Shown in pieces: positions 25,030 to 38,083 of a stretch of DNA of 64,000 nucleotides. Source of the DNA: Bombus terrestris. Lineage: Eukaryota; Arthropoda; Insecta; Hymenoptera; Apidae. The translations under genes and the position numbers were made by a program. The notes below the pieces were generated by a model. It made no database searches. It saw only the letters and a list, made by a program, of their open reading frames with translations, and was not told where the DNA came from. Numbering within the stretch: position 1 is the stretch's first letter; every line of letters begins with the position of its first letter. The stretch covers positions 7,564,001 to 7,628,000 of the forward strand of contig NC_063276.1 of assembly GCF_910591885.1 (NCBI RefSeq), written 5' to 3'.

Positions 25030-25440
25030 GAGATACGCGTAGAAGAAGAGAAGCAGAGAGAAAAAGAGTTGGCAGGGGCAGAGAGTGCCATAAACTGCGC
25101 GCTATAATGGGCTCTGGGAAAACGTAACAATGCGGTTAATCGGGCGCCTGGCTCCTTGGAAAGGACCATCAGGAAGGAAGGGGCAGAAAGGAAGGTAGAG
25201 GATCATTGCGAGCAAGCGAGTGGGAACCAGGCGGGAGGAGCGAAAGCAGAAAAAATTTCGAGACGCCAGGCATTGCTCCCTTTGTTAGCCGAGCTGGCCT
25301 CAGGTAGAGAGAAATCACGAAAGTCTGCCGCATTCTATGGAAATACACAAAGGCACGACTGGTCCTTTTGTTATCCCGAGGGTTTCTACCTGCCCTTCTC
25401 AACTGTGGCTCGCGAACAATGTAACGCTGCACTCTGCACA
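25030..25440. other. Intronic island of different composition; possible enhancer
   Basis: The stretch has more GG, CC, CAGG and CCTG words and fewer AT runs than the intron around it. It carries CAGGTAG at 25301-25307 and the reverse form CTACCTG at 25386-25392, 85 bases apart. The plus frame 25156-25464 has no family features. Possible cis-regulatory DNA of the host gene; the evidence is composition only. Confidence 0.25.
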
Positions 25441-27065
25441 GGAAAAAAATCAGACGATAGATAAAGAGAAAGACGGAAAGAGCGAAGTTAGATGTTCGTA
25501 GGATGCGTGTATAGTAGTGTTCTCGGGGTCATTCGAGGTCGAACATGCAGCAGCAGCTTATCGATGCGACGTCCGATCGAAATTTAGCAACTTGTCGAAG
25601 GCTGTGCGTGTCCTTTCTTACGTCAGCATCTCGCAAGTCGAGCCGATCAACTTCGCTTTTCAATTAATTCCTGAATTTCCTTACGTAAGTAAGCGATTGA
25701 TAATCGCTGTTGGCGAAATTTAAAAAGCGGTAGTTTCATGTAGTAACATCGCCGCTTTCTCGTATTTTTTAATTTATGAAGTTGATCGATGCGTAGGTCC
25801 TTAACGGTTCACGTGTCAAGGTAGAAAAAAGAAGTTGGGAAATGCTCGCGTTACGTAACGATTACTGCACTTTCTGCAAATCATTCACAGCGCATAGTTG
25901 AATTCCTGCCGAGAAGGAACGCGAGTTCTAGTCTCGCTAACTTTAATACACGTAGTAAGCCGCGGTTGACCTTCGATGAATGAAAATAGATGGCGACGGA
26001 TCGGCTGTTCTCACCTCTTGTTCTCTGCCTTTCTATTTTATTTTTTTTCTTCTGGCCACTCTCTCGCGACTTATCTTGAAAGAGCACGCGCTAGATCCGT
26101 GAACGCGTCCAACCCGCAATAAGATGCAGAGAAGGAGAACGACTGTCAGGGACCCAGGCGGTGTCTCACCTCGCGACTGACAAGTACGAGTAATTTTGGC
26201 CTAATTTTGGCCCGCCTCGTCGATATATTACTACGTCGTTAAATATTCAGGCGTGGCTCGAAGGTGTCGAGTTTATTTTCGCGATAAAGTGAAAATACTT
26301 CCCTCTTCTTTTTCTCACGGTTCTCGACGCGTTGCTTTGTTACTTGCAAACCACGAAACCTGTTGTCGCTGCTTCTTCTACCGTGGCGAATCGTTTCGAA
26401 ATTGGATCTCGTTTCCTGCGATAAATTTCCTGTTACATTTTTCGCCAACGCTTTTAGTTAGAGTCTGTCGTTGAATACACGGCGTGCTCTGGTTTTTAGG
26501 TTAATCGGTTGTCTGTGATTCACCGACTTTTATCGTTTTTTCGAAACTTTTTCGCTGCTATCAAGCTACAGCTCCGTTTCTGGAATCTTTTCCACTAAAT
26601 GCACTCTACTTCATTTTTTCCTTTACTTTACTTTGTTTCAAGTTTAAGTGATAATGGCTGTGTTCGAACGCGTTATCTACTGCTTTCTTTCACTTTCTAA
26701 GTCATTGTAGCTCCCAGCACAGACTATATGCAGTAAATGCGTCAAACTCTTAAATCCACTATCATCGATGTCACCACTCTTTCGCGTTTACGATGGAACA
26801 GCATGAGAACCACTGAGGCGGCGGATCTCGTTGCGCCCGAGGAAGAATTGCTTCGAAGTCTGGCAAATGACTTGTTTAGTTATTATATCCGGCGGGTCGT
26901 TGCGGTGGCCGGTTTTCTTTCTCGATTTTCTGCCCGCATCCACAGTCCCCTTTCTCCTCAATGGCCGCTCAGTCGAGTGCAGCGTTGAATCACAATCGCA
27001 AATATCCTTCTCCGGTAACTGGCTTTACCAGTCGTGCTCACCAAAACAGAGAAGACAAGTATCGT

Positions 27066-27100
27066 TGTCGTCGTCGCCGTCGTTGTCTTCGTCGTCGTTT
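27066..27100. repeat. Imperfect (GTC)n repeat
   Basis: An imperfect GTC trinucleotide run (gtcgtcgtcgccgtcg and on). Translations are poly-Ser or poly-Thr and are not taken as protein. Confidence 0.85.
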
Positions 27101-29859
27101 TCGTGACGCGGTAGCAGCGGAAGAGAGACGCTCGTAAAGCGTTGTTAGATTCTACCAGTCCGACGAGTCCATACATTTTCCAATTGTGCGTCCTCGTGCT
27201 CTGCACCGGTGAATTGCAGAGGCCACGATCTAGGTCAATAGAGAGGAGACGGTTTCTCTAGTTTTATCGGCGTGTTGCGTGGCTCGCTCAAGCAAACTCC
27301 AAGACTATAGCATCAAGCATATCGTATATTATTAACAAAAACCTTGATAAAAAGATGATTCGACTTTCTATGTCGTTCTACTCGAATTCTACATCGTTTT
27401 GTTTCCTTCCGAATCATTTAATTTTCTTTTGTTCGCCATCGTAAGTCCACTTGCTTCTATAAAAATGTTATCGCAATCGGTAAAATCTATTCGCTCGGTC
27501 TTTTATCAGACCGAATTGCGTGTGTAGAGCAATGGTAAATCGATGATCGAGGTGTTGCGACATCTTAGAGGGGGAAGTGGGGACATCCAGTCAGGCGGCA
27601 GCACGCTCCAACTGTACATTCCTATATAGCAACTAATTAACACAATTTCAATGAGGCAAGCATGATTCAGAAGCTCGATAAATTCCCCTTTCGCAATTCG
27701 AAACGTCGCAGAATCTCGTCAAGTCCGCGCGGCTTGTTATCTGTCGCTTTCGTATCTTTGTATAGCTTCGAGTATTGTCAACCTTATGACTCGAGTTCGA
27801 AGGTCATGAAAGGCACTGTACCTCTCTATACATGTACCGCGTTTACGCATCTCCGGTAGTCAGCGTTATCAGCGCGATGTTCATATTTCGCATTATTCTT
27901 CCTTATCGCCAGGTTCCATCCTCGTGGACAAAAATCGCTATTGTCCGAAGTATCGTCTTATCTTATCGGTATTACACGCAGGTTGTAACAGTGCGTTATC
28001 AGTGTGAGAGGTAGCGAGCCGATCTGTCGTATCTGTCTCGACTCTCTTTGCACTATGCGTCCAATTCTCTCGCTCTCTTTCTCGTCTCTTTGATATCTCT
28101 TACCAATTAACGAGTTCCACGATATCCGTTCTTTCCATACGCAGAATCGTGATATTTTACGATTGCGGATATTTCGCCAAGCCAGAACGAGACTATCATA
28201 CAATTCTGTCTTTATATTTTGTGCATACGCTTCTGTTACTTAACAGTCATGGAATACGTTCTACGTATCTTCAACGCAGAGCTGCAGCGTTCAACGTAGA
28301 TTGTAAACTTTGTATGCGTGTCATAGCGTGAATTTTAGTACGCATTATATAAACATCGGATTAAATGTGCCTCCTTATCGTTTTAAACGATCATTTAGTT
28401 TTTCCAAATTGTCGATAAACTAGAACCAAAGCTGTTAAGAGCCGAGATGTATATAATGGTTCATGTATGGTTTTTTCCGTCCAATAAATAGAATCGATCG
28501 TCAGAAGTTCGTTAAATGGGGCATTCATTAAAATTTCGTTAAAGTAAGAGCACGTCGCGGGGTTCGTATAAACAGATATCTACTGTAATTGAAAATTGAA
28601 AGTTACAAAGGTGTATTGATATACACATAGTACAGAGTACTCTGGCTGTTTACTTTAATCGAAGTGTAGGAATGTTTTCATAGTTAGTGGTTATCGATCG
28701 TTTCACGGGTTGACACGCCGATATTGCAAAACGTGTTTGTCATTTTGAAACTATGTATGTGCGTGCATGTTGTTCCGCGTAGGCAATGCCAGCCACTCGG
28801 GTTTAAATTCTGTGCGGCTTTATCTCCAAGTAAACGACGTATTTGCGAAAATTCTCGTTGATACACGAGGCAGTTGTTACGAAATGCCGAGTGAGCAAAT
28901 TTTACACTGCTGTTTGCGTTCGCTCGAAAAATAAAAAGAATCGCCTTCGTTGGAGACTCGTGCGAGGGTCGAGGACAAAGTACCAAGACCGAAGCTCTTC
29001 GAAATCGCGTATGTATTGGCGTTGTTTATCGAAAAGTGGAATCGATCGGTGATATTTTTGATCGACACGAAATTCGCGAATCACAAACGGACAACAACCG
29101 TGAGGTGTATCTAAATCGAGCCGAATTTATTGAATTGCAAATAACAGTTTCCGTTCGAGCGGATATCTTTCGCTCGTTTCCTCCGCAAACACGTGTGCCA
29201 ATCTTTTTGTCATCGTAGACGAAAACTGCTTCACGTACTTCTCTCTGCGATTTTTTTTTTTTCACTCTCTTTTTCTGCGTTTTCTTCCCCGGAAATATCC
29301 AAACGTGGAAATATACAGAGATTGCTGTTGGAAACGTATTCCCCTTCCCATCTTCCGTAAATATTTTCTTATTCCGAGAACGTAACTTTCGTTCGCGCGC
29401 ATTCCGTTTCTTTGTCGGTCTCGTAATTACGCGGAAAAAATTCGCGTTCCTTCTAATCTTTCTTTCTCCTTCTGCAGCGAGTTCGAGAAAAGAAAACGAG
29501 ATGATCAGAAGGCAGGGTAAAAACTTTTATTGCATTTCTTTCGCAACTTTTCCACGAGAATATAATTCCAGCAAAACACGCCTTGTTACCACGATTGCGT
29601 GGCGCTCTTGTAACGCAAACAGACATCGCGCGATCAAATTACGCGATCGGTAATGATCCAGTCACGGGATTGCCTCTGGAAAATCAACGATCACGTTCCA
29701 GCGTACATCGTAGCCTTGCCGAGTTGCGTATTATCGCGCACGATAATAATGATAACAATAATAACTTAATTATGATATTAAGAAGATTAAACCGGAAAGA
29801 CGACGAAAGATTGAACGCGTTATTATGTCTATAGTTGGCATAAGCCAGTATAGATTAAA

Positions 29860-29898
29860 ATAGATTGTCAAATTATCGAAATAGATTTGACAATCTAT
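29860..29898. repeat. 14-bp perfect inverted repeat, possible stem-loop
   Basis: ATAGATTGTCAAAT at 29860-29873 pairs exactly with ATTTGACAATCTAT at 29885-29898, leaving an 11-base loop. With one bulged A the stem can gain about three more A-T pairs. It is shorter than a usual microRNA precursor stem. Confidence 0.75.
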
Positions 29899-30408
29899 AT
29901 TTTCAGTTTTTTTCTTATTATCATTTTAACTATTGATCACGTGTTATCGTCCTTTAGTTTCATCATCGAGTTGCTATTGTTATTTGTTTATCAAGCCGCA
30001 TAATCTCTTCTACATCGAACACACACAAGCAATACGAAAGATAAGAAGAGGCAGATAAGCTCCGACTTTGCATTATCGTTCGTTAATTTACATGAATACG
30101 AAGATTGCAGCGAATTACGTCGATTTCATCAGATCATGTCATCGGAAGTGTAGCCTTATATGGCATCTGAGACGAATGTTCTAAATGACGCTATGAATCC
30201 ATGCAAGAGATCTATGTATCCGCTGAAATTATTTATAGCTAAATACAGTCATTTCGTACGCCGTGTATACGTTCTAACTGCTATCTCGATACATTTTCGT
30301 ACCTGCAAAAAAATATGACCAACTTTTTGTGCTAAACGCGAACACGCAGTTTAATGAGAAATAGCAGTAGACTTAGACCGTTGTGCTACTCATTCAATTA
30401 ACGATACG

Positions 30409-30461
30409 AAGAAAAAAAAGAAAAAAGAAAGAAAGAGAGGAAGAAAGAAAAAAGAAAAAAG
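30409..30461. repeat. Purine-only A/G-rich tract
   Basis: About 50 bases of almost only A and G (aagaaaaaaaagaaaaaag and on) in intron 1. It may be a decayed poly(A) tail or a simple repeat; no element body is recognised next to it. Confidence 0.8.
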
Positions 30462-33400
30462 TCCGACGGTTCTGGTTAGAAAAACAGAATCTATTCTGGA
30501 TGGAGAGACGCGTGTAAGCGATGCCGTAATTGCGAGCGGTGCGTTCGTTAGGATCGGATTGCACGGAATTCGAGGAAGAAGATGGAAGAGGGCGTTCTCG
30601 GTTGGCTCGGCTCCCAGCTGGCTGCGCGTGAATAAGCGGGGGCGAAATAATTTCGCATTTGGAATATCGACGGCACGGAGAGGGACACCGAATTCCGGCG
30701 TTCCGATTATTTTTGGTCAGTGTTTTGGCAGTTCCGATATTCGGGTCAAATGCTTTATCGCCGATCACAGATCGCTGTTTCATCCTCCAGTAGAATATTT
30801 ATTCTAAAGATACCGTATTACGTTTCTAGAAATAACCGTTTTCGCCATAGATAACGCGACTGAAGATCAACTTGCAAGTTGAGCTGGTTCTTCGGTGACC
30901 TACGATCGAAGATAGAACGTGCTGGAATTAGTGCGAATCGTGCGTTCTTTTGATAAAAAGCTCGTGGTTATTAGAGTGCGCGGATGTATATTCAAAAGTT
31001 GGTATTTTCGGTCCGTTTTAAAGGCTACGAAAAATTCGTATTTTAGCAAACGTAATTATAGTGAAATATTTTATTTCAATATTATCTCGTTTTGTAATAC
31101 ACGTAATATCGTTAAAATGTTGTTTGTAACCACTGCAAACAATAACTCTTGTACTTTCCGTCCGATATCGAACAACGATAAGTCATTTGATTGCGTCCGT
31201 TATCGATCTTTGTAATAAAGAAAATCTATCGATGAGATTAAAGAATTTCATTCGTGATAACGTTAACGTGATTTTCTCTGGCGATAGTTTCCAGTTGTTT
31301 TCAGATAGTTGAACATTTTCTGCATTTTTACTTTTTTTTTTTTTATACCTTCCAATTTCTGATAAATCCCACAATTGACAGCCGCGATTGAGTAATTACA
31401 AATGCACGATCATCGAGCGAAACAAAACGACAGAGAGCATCGTAAGAGCTCCGAACAAAGTTTCACAGATATTCTCGCGAAAGGTCAAAGGCTGCACCGC
31501 TCGAGATTCGATAGAGACGAGAACTGGCTGATCGACGGAGTAACGTTCAACAACCTGGTGACCTTCCTCGGCTATTCCACGCGAATATATCTTGTTCTAT
31601 TTTCGAGTTACATGCTTATGCAAGTGGCGGTACTTTGCGCGCACGAGTTGTTAAACGATCTACGTGTATATTTGGCGCGTTTAGTTATGGCAGGGCGTCA
31701 CGGAAACAGCGTACCAACCGCGTATTTAATCGAATCAGGACGTTTGGGAAAGTCGGCGGATTACGTTGTTCCATCGTTTAAATGGGTCAAGTATAATTTC
31801 GGCCGCGTTATCGAATCCACCGAGTTCGCTTTGGATCGTTCGACGACTGAAAGATCCCGATGAAAATGCGGAAGGAAGTAGCCAGTGAGCAATACACTCG
31901 GATAAACGTGATATAATTTATTGGCAATTGATACTTTAACAGCGGAGACGCCAATTGGCAACCTAAACGAAGACTTGCGTTATCTTTTCGTGAGCTTTAG
32001 CTGGCGTCCTTTGTGTTGAAATATAATTGCAACATTATAGAATCGGAATAGTCACGTTGCAGCCATTGAAAACGCTTCTTCGTTCTCGCGGCAACGTATC
32101 TAACAGTAAGTGTAACATCAATTAAAAGTTTGCTAAAGTTTGTATAGAAAATCGCAGAATTTTCCACAGAGGTTAGCAAAAATGTGTAAGGCCGTGAAAC
32201 TTTAATTAGAATGCCATTTAGTTCGTTAAAGAGTTTGATTCGTTAAGAGAGAGGAGCCAATAACGAGGGCAAGTTTGACCCGGTTGACGTACGTAGTTTG
32301 CGTGTAATCGAAGGGAGGAGCGTGGCGCGCAGGTTGGACTTGGGGAACAATTAGATTATCTACGCACGCGAGAAGCGCACCATGCCACGGTCTGTTGGCA
32401 CTTGTTCGGCGTTGCAATTTCTAGAATAATGTATTCCATTCTGCGCTTGGCCGGCCGCCAAGTATATGTTTACGGAACTCTCGGGGTAAAGGGAGCGAGA
32501 TAAGAAGCTGCAGTCGGTTGAAAGGCAGACTCTATTTACGAACGCACCGAGCCGAGAGACAAAAGAGATTCGCTATCCACTGTCTTTGTCGTATAAATGG
32601 CGACTTGTTTATGGAAACGTGATACGCTCTGTGTCGCCGCGATCCGTCTCGCTCGAGAATTCGACCACGAAAGTCGATTCTCTCGTTCTCTCGACTTTTT
32701 CCACCGAGTCGCACGGATCTCTCTCGTTGTCCCGCTGTTTAAAAGGCTACACCGTGTATGTATACGTATAATTTACCAGAAACGTAGCTCCATATTTTAT
32801 ACAAAATTAAACATCCGATGACGATTATTATTCCGTCGTGTAACGATCGATTGCTCGTTTGAAAATGATACGGAACGTTTCTTTCTAACGTACTGATGTT
32901 TAAGCCGGAGATCCACTGGCAAGATAAGTCAATCCAAGAGCATTTGCATCAATGTATTTACGTGGAACCGTTTCCATTGGCCAGCTAAACTGGCTCAGCC
33001 ACTCGAAACATCGATTCTGTACGAACATACGCAATTTCCTTACGATCCGTCCAAGCGGACATTTGGTTATATTAAATTTATTTTACATCGATATTCCGTA
33101 TCACACGAATCACTGTTCCAAGTGAGACGCCATCTTTGAATACTTGCCTGTTCTCTTGGTTACACCGTTAAATCCTTTCTGCAGAATTTATAGACACACT
33201 TATACATAAAATAGTATAGCGTGTATAATCGTATCAAAAACTGACTCGGAAATATTCAGGCAACTAGACACACTTCTGTCAAACCAACTATGCGTAATAT
33301 TTACACGTTGAAATCGATTCCCAAGATCTTTCCAGGAACACATCTTTTTTTCCTTGTTACTACAAGCGCTAAGCAACGTCAGTCGCGAGCCGTCCGTCTA

Positions 33401-34215
33401 TCTCCGATTCGTTTACGTCTCACGCGAAGTTTTTTTTAATGTAACCTGAGAATGCCAGCTAGTGTAAAAACCTACACCGATGCCTCATAAAAACCTGTGG
33501 AAGTATTACTCGCTTTTTTGCGCGTTTCACCGCGGCTCCAAGTCAGGCAGGTTTTTTTTTTCCTCGATACACCTCTCGCGTCGGATTCTTTCAGGTCTCT
33601 CCCTGTCTCGAATACAGGCAGCGTGCATGCGCTCGAATAATCAGGCATCTCGCTTCCCGGAAACTATTCTCGTTCCGCGAGATTTCGCGAAACGAGCTGC
33701 GATCCGACACGGTGATTCCAGCTGGCTATTTTTAAAGACTCTCCTGCAGTGTCCTCGATCCTGATACCCGAACGAGTTTGGTAACCCGACAACAGCGTTG
33801 TCGTCCCCCTTGATCTTTCCTCGTCCCAAGTGATTTACCGCTCCATCGCTTCTTCAGCGTCTAATTATATTCCCGCGGCGAGAAAAGAATGGCTTTAGCG
33901 ACGGCACGCTCGGTTTAACTGGCCGCATCGTGGCCAGCCGATTATTTCTTAGAAGCATGCTCGGACACCTCGCGATTCTCGTCAGCCTCGATCGCGTCAT
34001 TATCTAAAATTCACCGTTCGCCTCGGTGTGACCGTTTGGCCATTACCCAAAATCTGTCGCGACGCTACGCGTCGAAAAACTCGAGTCGAAAGTAAAGGAG
34101 CGCGGAAAGATGCGCCGAGTACTTGGTTCACCTTGTGGTCTACGAATTTTTATCTTCCCGCTTTTGTTTCCACGAATAAAGAGATTTTTGGTATCTTAAG
34201 AAAACCTTTGGCATA

Positions 34216-34238
34216 GATAACGATAACGATAACGATAA
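34216..34238. repeat. (GATAAC)n hexanucleotide repeat
   Basis: Nearly four tandem copies of GATAAC, giving four closely spaced GATAA words. These match the core bound by GATA-type transcription factors. Confidence 0.9.
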
Positions 34239-37128
34239 ACTCTTATAGCTTCTTTAAACTGGAGGAATTTTTTAACGATAACGAAAATAACGAGAAAACG
34301 CAGTAGGATTAAATATATTCGCGGCGTTATCTTTCGTTTTGAAATGTTCGACGTGGAAGAGAAGAAAGGTCGAGAAAATAGACAGGCAGACATAAAGGGT
34401 GAATTTATTTCGCTGTTCCCTTTCTGTATCGACCCAGGAAAACGATTACTGGCGTACGTTATGGATGTTGGAAACCTAACCTGGTCCCCCCTCGATAGCA
34501 TGTGATTATTCGATTTTACGTCCTTTCCAAGTCTCCATTCAAGTCCCGTACGAAGTTTCCAGTGAAATCACCCTGCGATCGATCAACCGTATCAACCCTT
34601 GGAACACACCCTCGCGCACCCATTCGACCTTTTATACCGAGTTTCGCTGGATTTATTGATCGTCCACGGGCTTTCGCTGAAATATCCATGTCGAGGACCA
34701 AACTTTCCCTCCGAGCCATTCTTTACCCTCGAGTTTCTTTCTCTCTCTTTCTCTCTCTCCGTCCCTTTCTCTGCTTCTTCTGAATGGTATTTAGACGCTA
34801 CGAAAACATTTGTTTCGTGCTCGGCTGGCTAGCGAATGACTTGGTGCTAACCTTAGTGTATAAACATGTCGTAAAGCGAAGACAAAGGTATTCTGATTTA
34901 CATAAGTATAGATAATTATAGTCGGAAGCATACGTGTAGTTGTAGAAAGAAAATAAACTTTGAAGAACTTTGTTTATGCATGCTCGATATATTACGTAGA
35001 TTATTTTTTAAAAATGTCGTTCTCTTTAATCGGCGTGTTTCCCAGGAATTCTCGGAAATGCGTTAGACTTCAAACTAGGTCGGAAGATGATCGGTAATTC
35101 ATCAATTATGCTGTGACGTAAACGAAGTGACGCGAACAACGACAAAATATAGAAATAACGTTAACGATGAAATAATAAACGTCCGGTGATAATTATCAGC
35201 GTTTTTTGACGTGATAACCGAGCGTTACCACCGGGTCGTTCGATTTATGCGTTCTTACCGCGTATCAATTACCTGCACTGTAAAGTACGTATTTATAATT
35301 GATTACTTCTGCTGTCCCGTTTATGCAACGTTGCCGACCGGCTCTTGCAAAAAGTTATTTCTATAGCGACTGCGAGCCACGCATGCTAATGCGGCTTGTA
35401 TGAAATTGTAATGAAGCTGATGCATAAACCATCCGTTCGGTGATTTGCATCGAAGTGAAAGCAGTAAAAATTGTAACGCAAACGGTCGATTCGTAGCGAC
35501 GTCGTACTAAATCGGGAATCGATTTAATCTCGATCGAAATAACAAACGTAGACGCTTTTGAAATCAAAGAAAATTAGAATAGGTCTGTTGGGTCGTGAAC
35601 AAGAGCAAAGGAGAAACGATGAGTTAAAGGCGGGAAATTGTTAGTTCTGAGGGAGGGGCGTCGTTTTCCCAGGCTCTCGAGCCAAACGAGCGTTCCCCTG
35701 TTCACCATGGTAAAAATAGAACGAAGATAGTGGACCGTTTTGGCACCGGTGGTCGGCAGCAACAGCAATTTTACGAGCATCGACCACTCGTCAAAAACTC
35801 TAAGCGGCCCGTATTCCGGGTACAGACACTGCGCCAACAACGAATCTCGCTGGGCTCGCCCCTCTGCCAGTTGTCATTTTTCCATGCCCCTGATATCGTG
35901 CCGAGTGTTTAAAATGTTTAAACTCGGGTTTCATCTTTAAAGATAGCCACGCGGTTAGCAATTATAGGTGTCGCAGAATAACGTTGTTCGAAAATAACAT
36001 CGGCGTTATATGTCGTTCGCGATGCCAGAGATTGCTCCGTCGAAGTCAACATTCTAATAATTCGCTCGTAGTTTTGCTCGCGTCTGAGAACAACAGTTCG
36101 GGACGTTGCTGGTTCAACGTAGATGTAAAATACGAAGTAAAATACAAGAATGCAAATGCATTCGCTTCGAATAACAACGTTAACAAACAACCCTCGTGTA
36201 TCACGTCAAACACGCGATATCTGTTTCTATATCGTACGTGGTCGATGAATTAATGACACGATTAATAATACTATAGTCGATGGTGAACTTAGAAAAGGTC
36301 GTGATAAAAGCAGGCGGTAATATCGTCAGAAATTTTGGCACGGTTTCAGTAATTGTAAAAATAAAAGGTCCGAAAGTTGATTGGTTTGGTAGATGCAGTG
36401 TTCTCAACTTCCGAAAGACTGTCGGTGAGGTTCGCATAATTGCGAGCGACAATGGCGAGAGGAGGCACGAAGCTTGTTGCGGTCGATCCAGTCAACAGGT
36501 TAATCCCGCGTAACGTTAACGTGACAGGTCTCAATTACGGTGCCGCAATAAAACGCCGACTCAGGCCAGCCATAGTCACGCGTTTTCCCCGCTTCGAACG
36601 TAGAAACTAAATCTGATTCGTGTTATTAACGACGATGGCGGTCGCGCCGTTTCCCATTGCCTTTCGACGTATTAATGGCTTCCGAGTAAACGTGGCAGCC
36701 GGTGGCCTGTCTTTTGCAAGGTTACTGACATTTACTCGCGCCACGCTCTATCTTTTCTATAGAACCGGCCGATCTTCTCCAACTTCGAACGTCTCGTAAA
36801 TTCAGTTTCGTTCGTTTCAGCCTGTCACGGCGACATTCGAACAAAAACGTTTTCGACGAAGATGCACCGCGCGCAAATCACACTTTCGTTCAAATGGGAA
36901 TCGCGAGCCACCGTGCTCTTTCTATTATTTCTCTCTCGGCTTTCTACTCCTACATTTTGGTTTCACTGAAGCGAAAACCCGATGAGAGGGAAGAATCGAC
37001 TTCTTTGTTCGTAGCTCCACTTAATCGATTACATCGATAGGTTTCGGATTCTTATGCATTTATGCAAACGTAAATTATGCAGAGTGCAAGTAATAGCTTT
37101 TAGTATCCTAAAAACTCCTGTTCAGATT

Positions 37129-37144
37129 AAAAAAAAAAAAAAAA
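37129..37144. repeat. A16 homopolymer
   Basis: Sixteen consecutive A in intron 1. Confidence 0.9.
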
Positions 37145-38067
37145 TGAATCTGCATAAAAATTTGTAGTACCAGTCATTCTGTAGTCTTGTGATCTTTCAA
37201 TTTCTCGATCTCCGATCTCCTGCTGCTCTTAATTAGTATAATTGAAACTGACAAGCTCGATCACGTAATTCACAGATTTTAAAGTGCAAGGTTAAGGAAA
37301 AAAATAACGATCACACATTGGTTTATTTTTATCTCCTAGTAGTAAGCAGAGGACAGTCAGTAACTAATTATCCACGTGTCATCTATCGTTTTAAGTCATA
37401 ATGTAGCAAACTGGCTGATTATACAAGAAAAAATATTCAAATATAGCGGAAATAAAAAAGAAGCACGTGCTATGTAAATAATTAACTTCGCAGTGTATCG
37501 CTAATGATTAATGGGTCTTTGCGCAGCACGCGAGAGGTACGCGCAGAATCAATTGATGCAAGGTTCAACCTTGCTGACGAAGCGGACATTTATTTTACAA
37601 AATGTTCAAAAACATTTTCACGAAATGGCCAGCAGAAAAAGCTGCCGAACTTGCTGAAGCTTCCATCGAATCATCTCGAAAGAGAGGAACAAAATTTTGA
37701 AAGGTGCGATCCGATGAGAGGATGAAAGCTCGAGTCTCACCCGGTAGGTGTACCCGTTACATCGAAGCTCGTATATACGTGTCCGTGTAGGCAAGCTAAC
37801 CTGCCCGGATGATGCATTGGTTCGCGCAAAGGTGTGCGATCGTCCATGAGAGACGAGCTTCGAACCAGCACGTGTGCGCCACGAAAACTCGTTTCGTCTC
37901 TCTTTCTCCTTTTTTTTTTTTCTCCCCCTGCTGCGTCCCATTCCCTTCCTCGAACAACTCGACTTTTATCCGTTGGCGTGTTCTGTCTGCGGTGAAATTA
38001 CGTCACGTAGAAATCATGGTAATCACAGGATGGGCGCAGAAAGCGTAGGAATGCAAGCGTTAATTCG

Positions 38068-38083
38068 TCGTACGTACGTACGA
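38068..38083. repeat. 16-bp perfect palindrome TCGTACGTACGTACGA
   Basis: A self-complementary run of CGTA units in intron 1. Probably a simple-repeat by-product. Confidence 0.85.
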
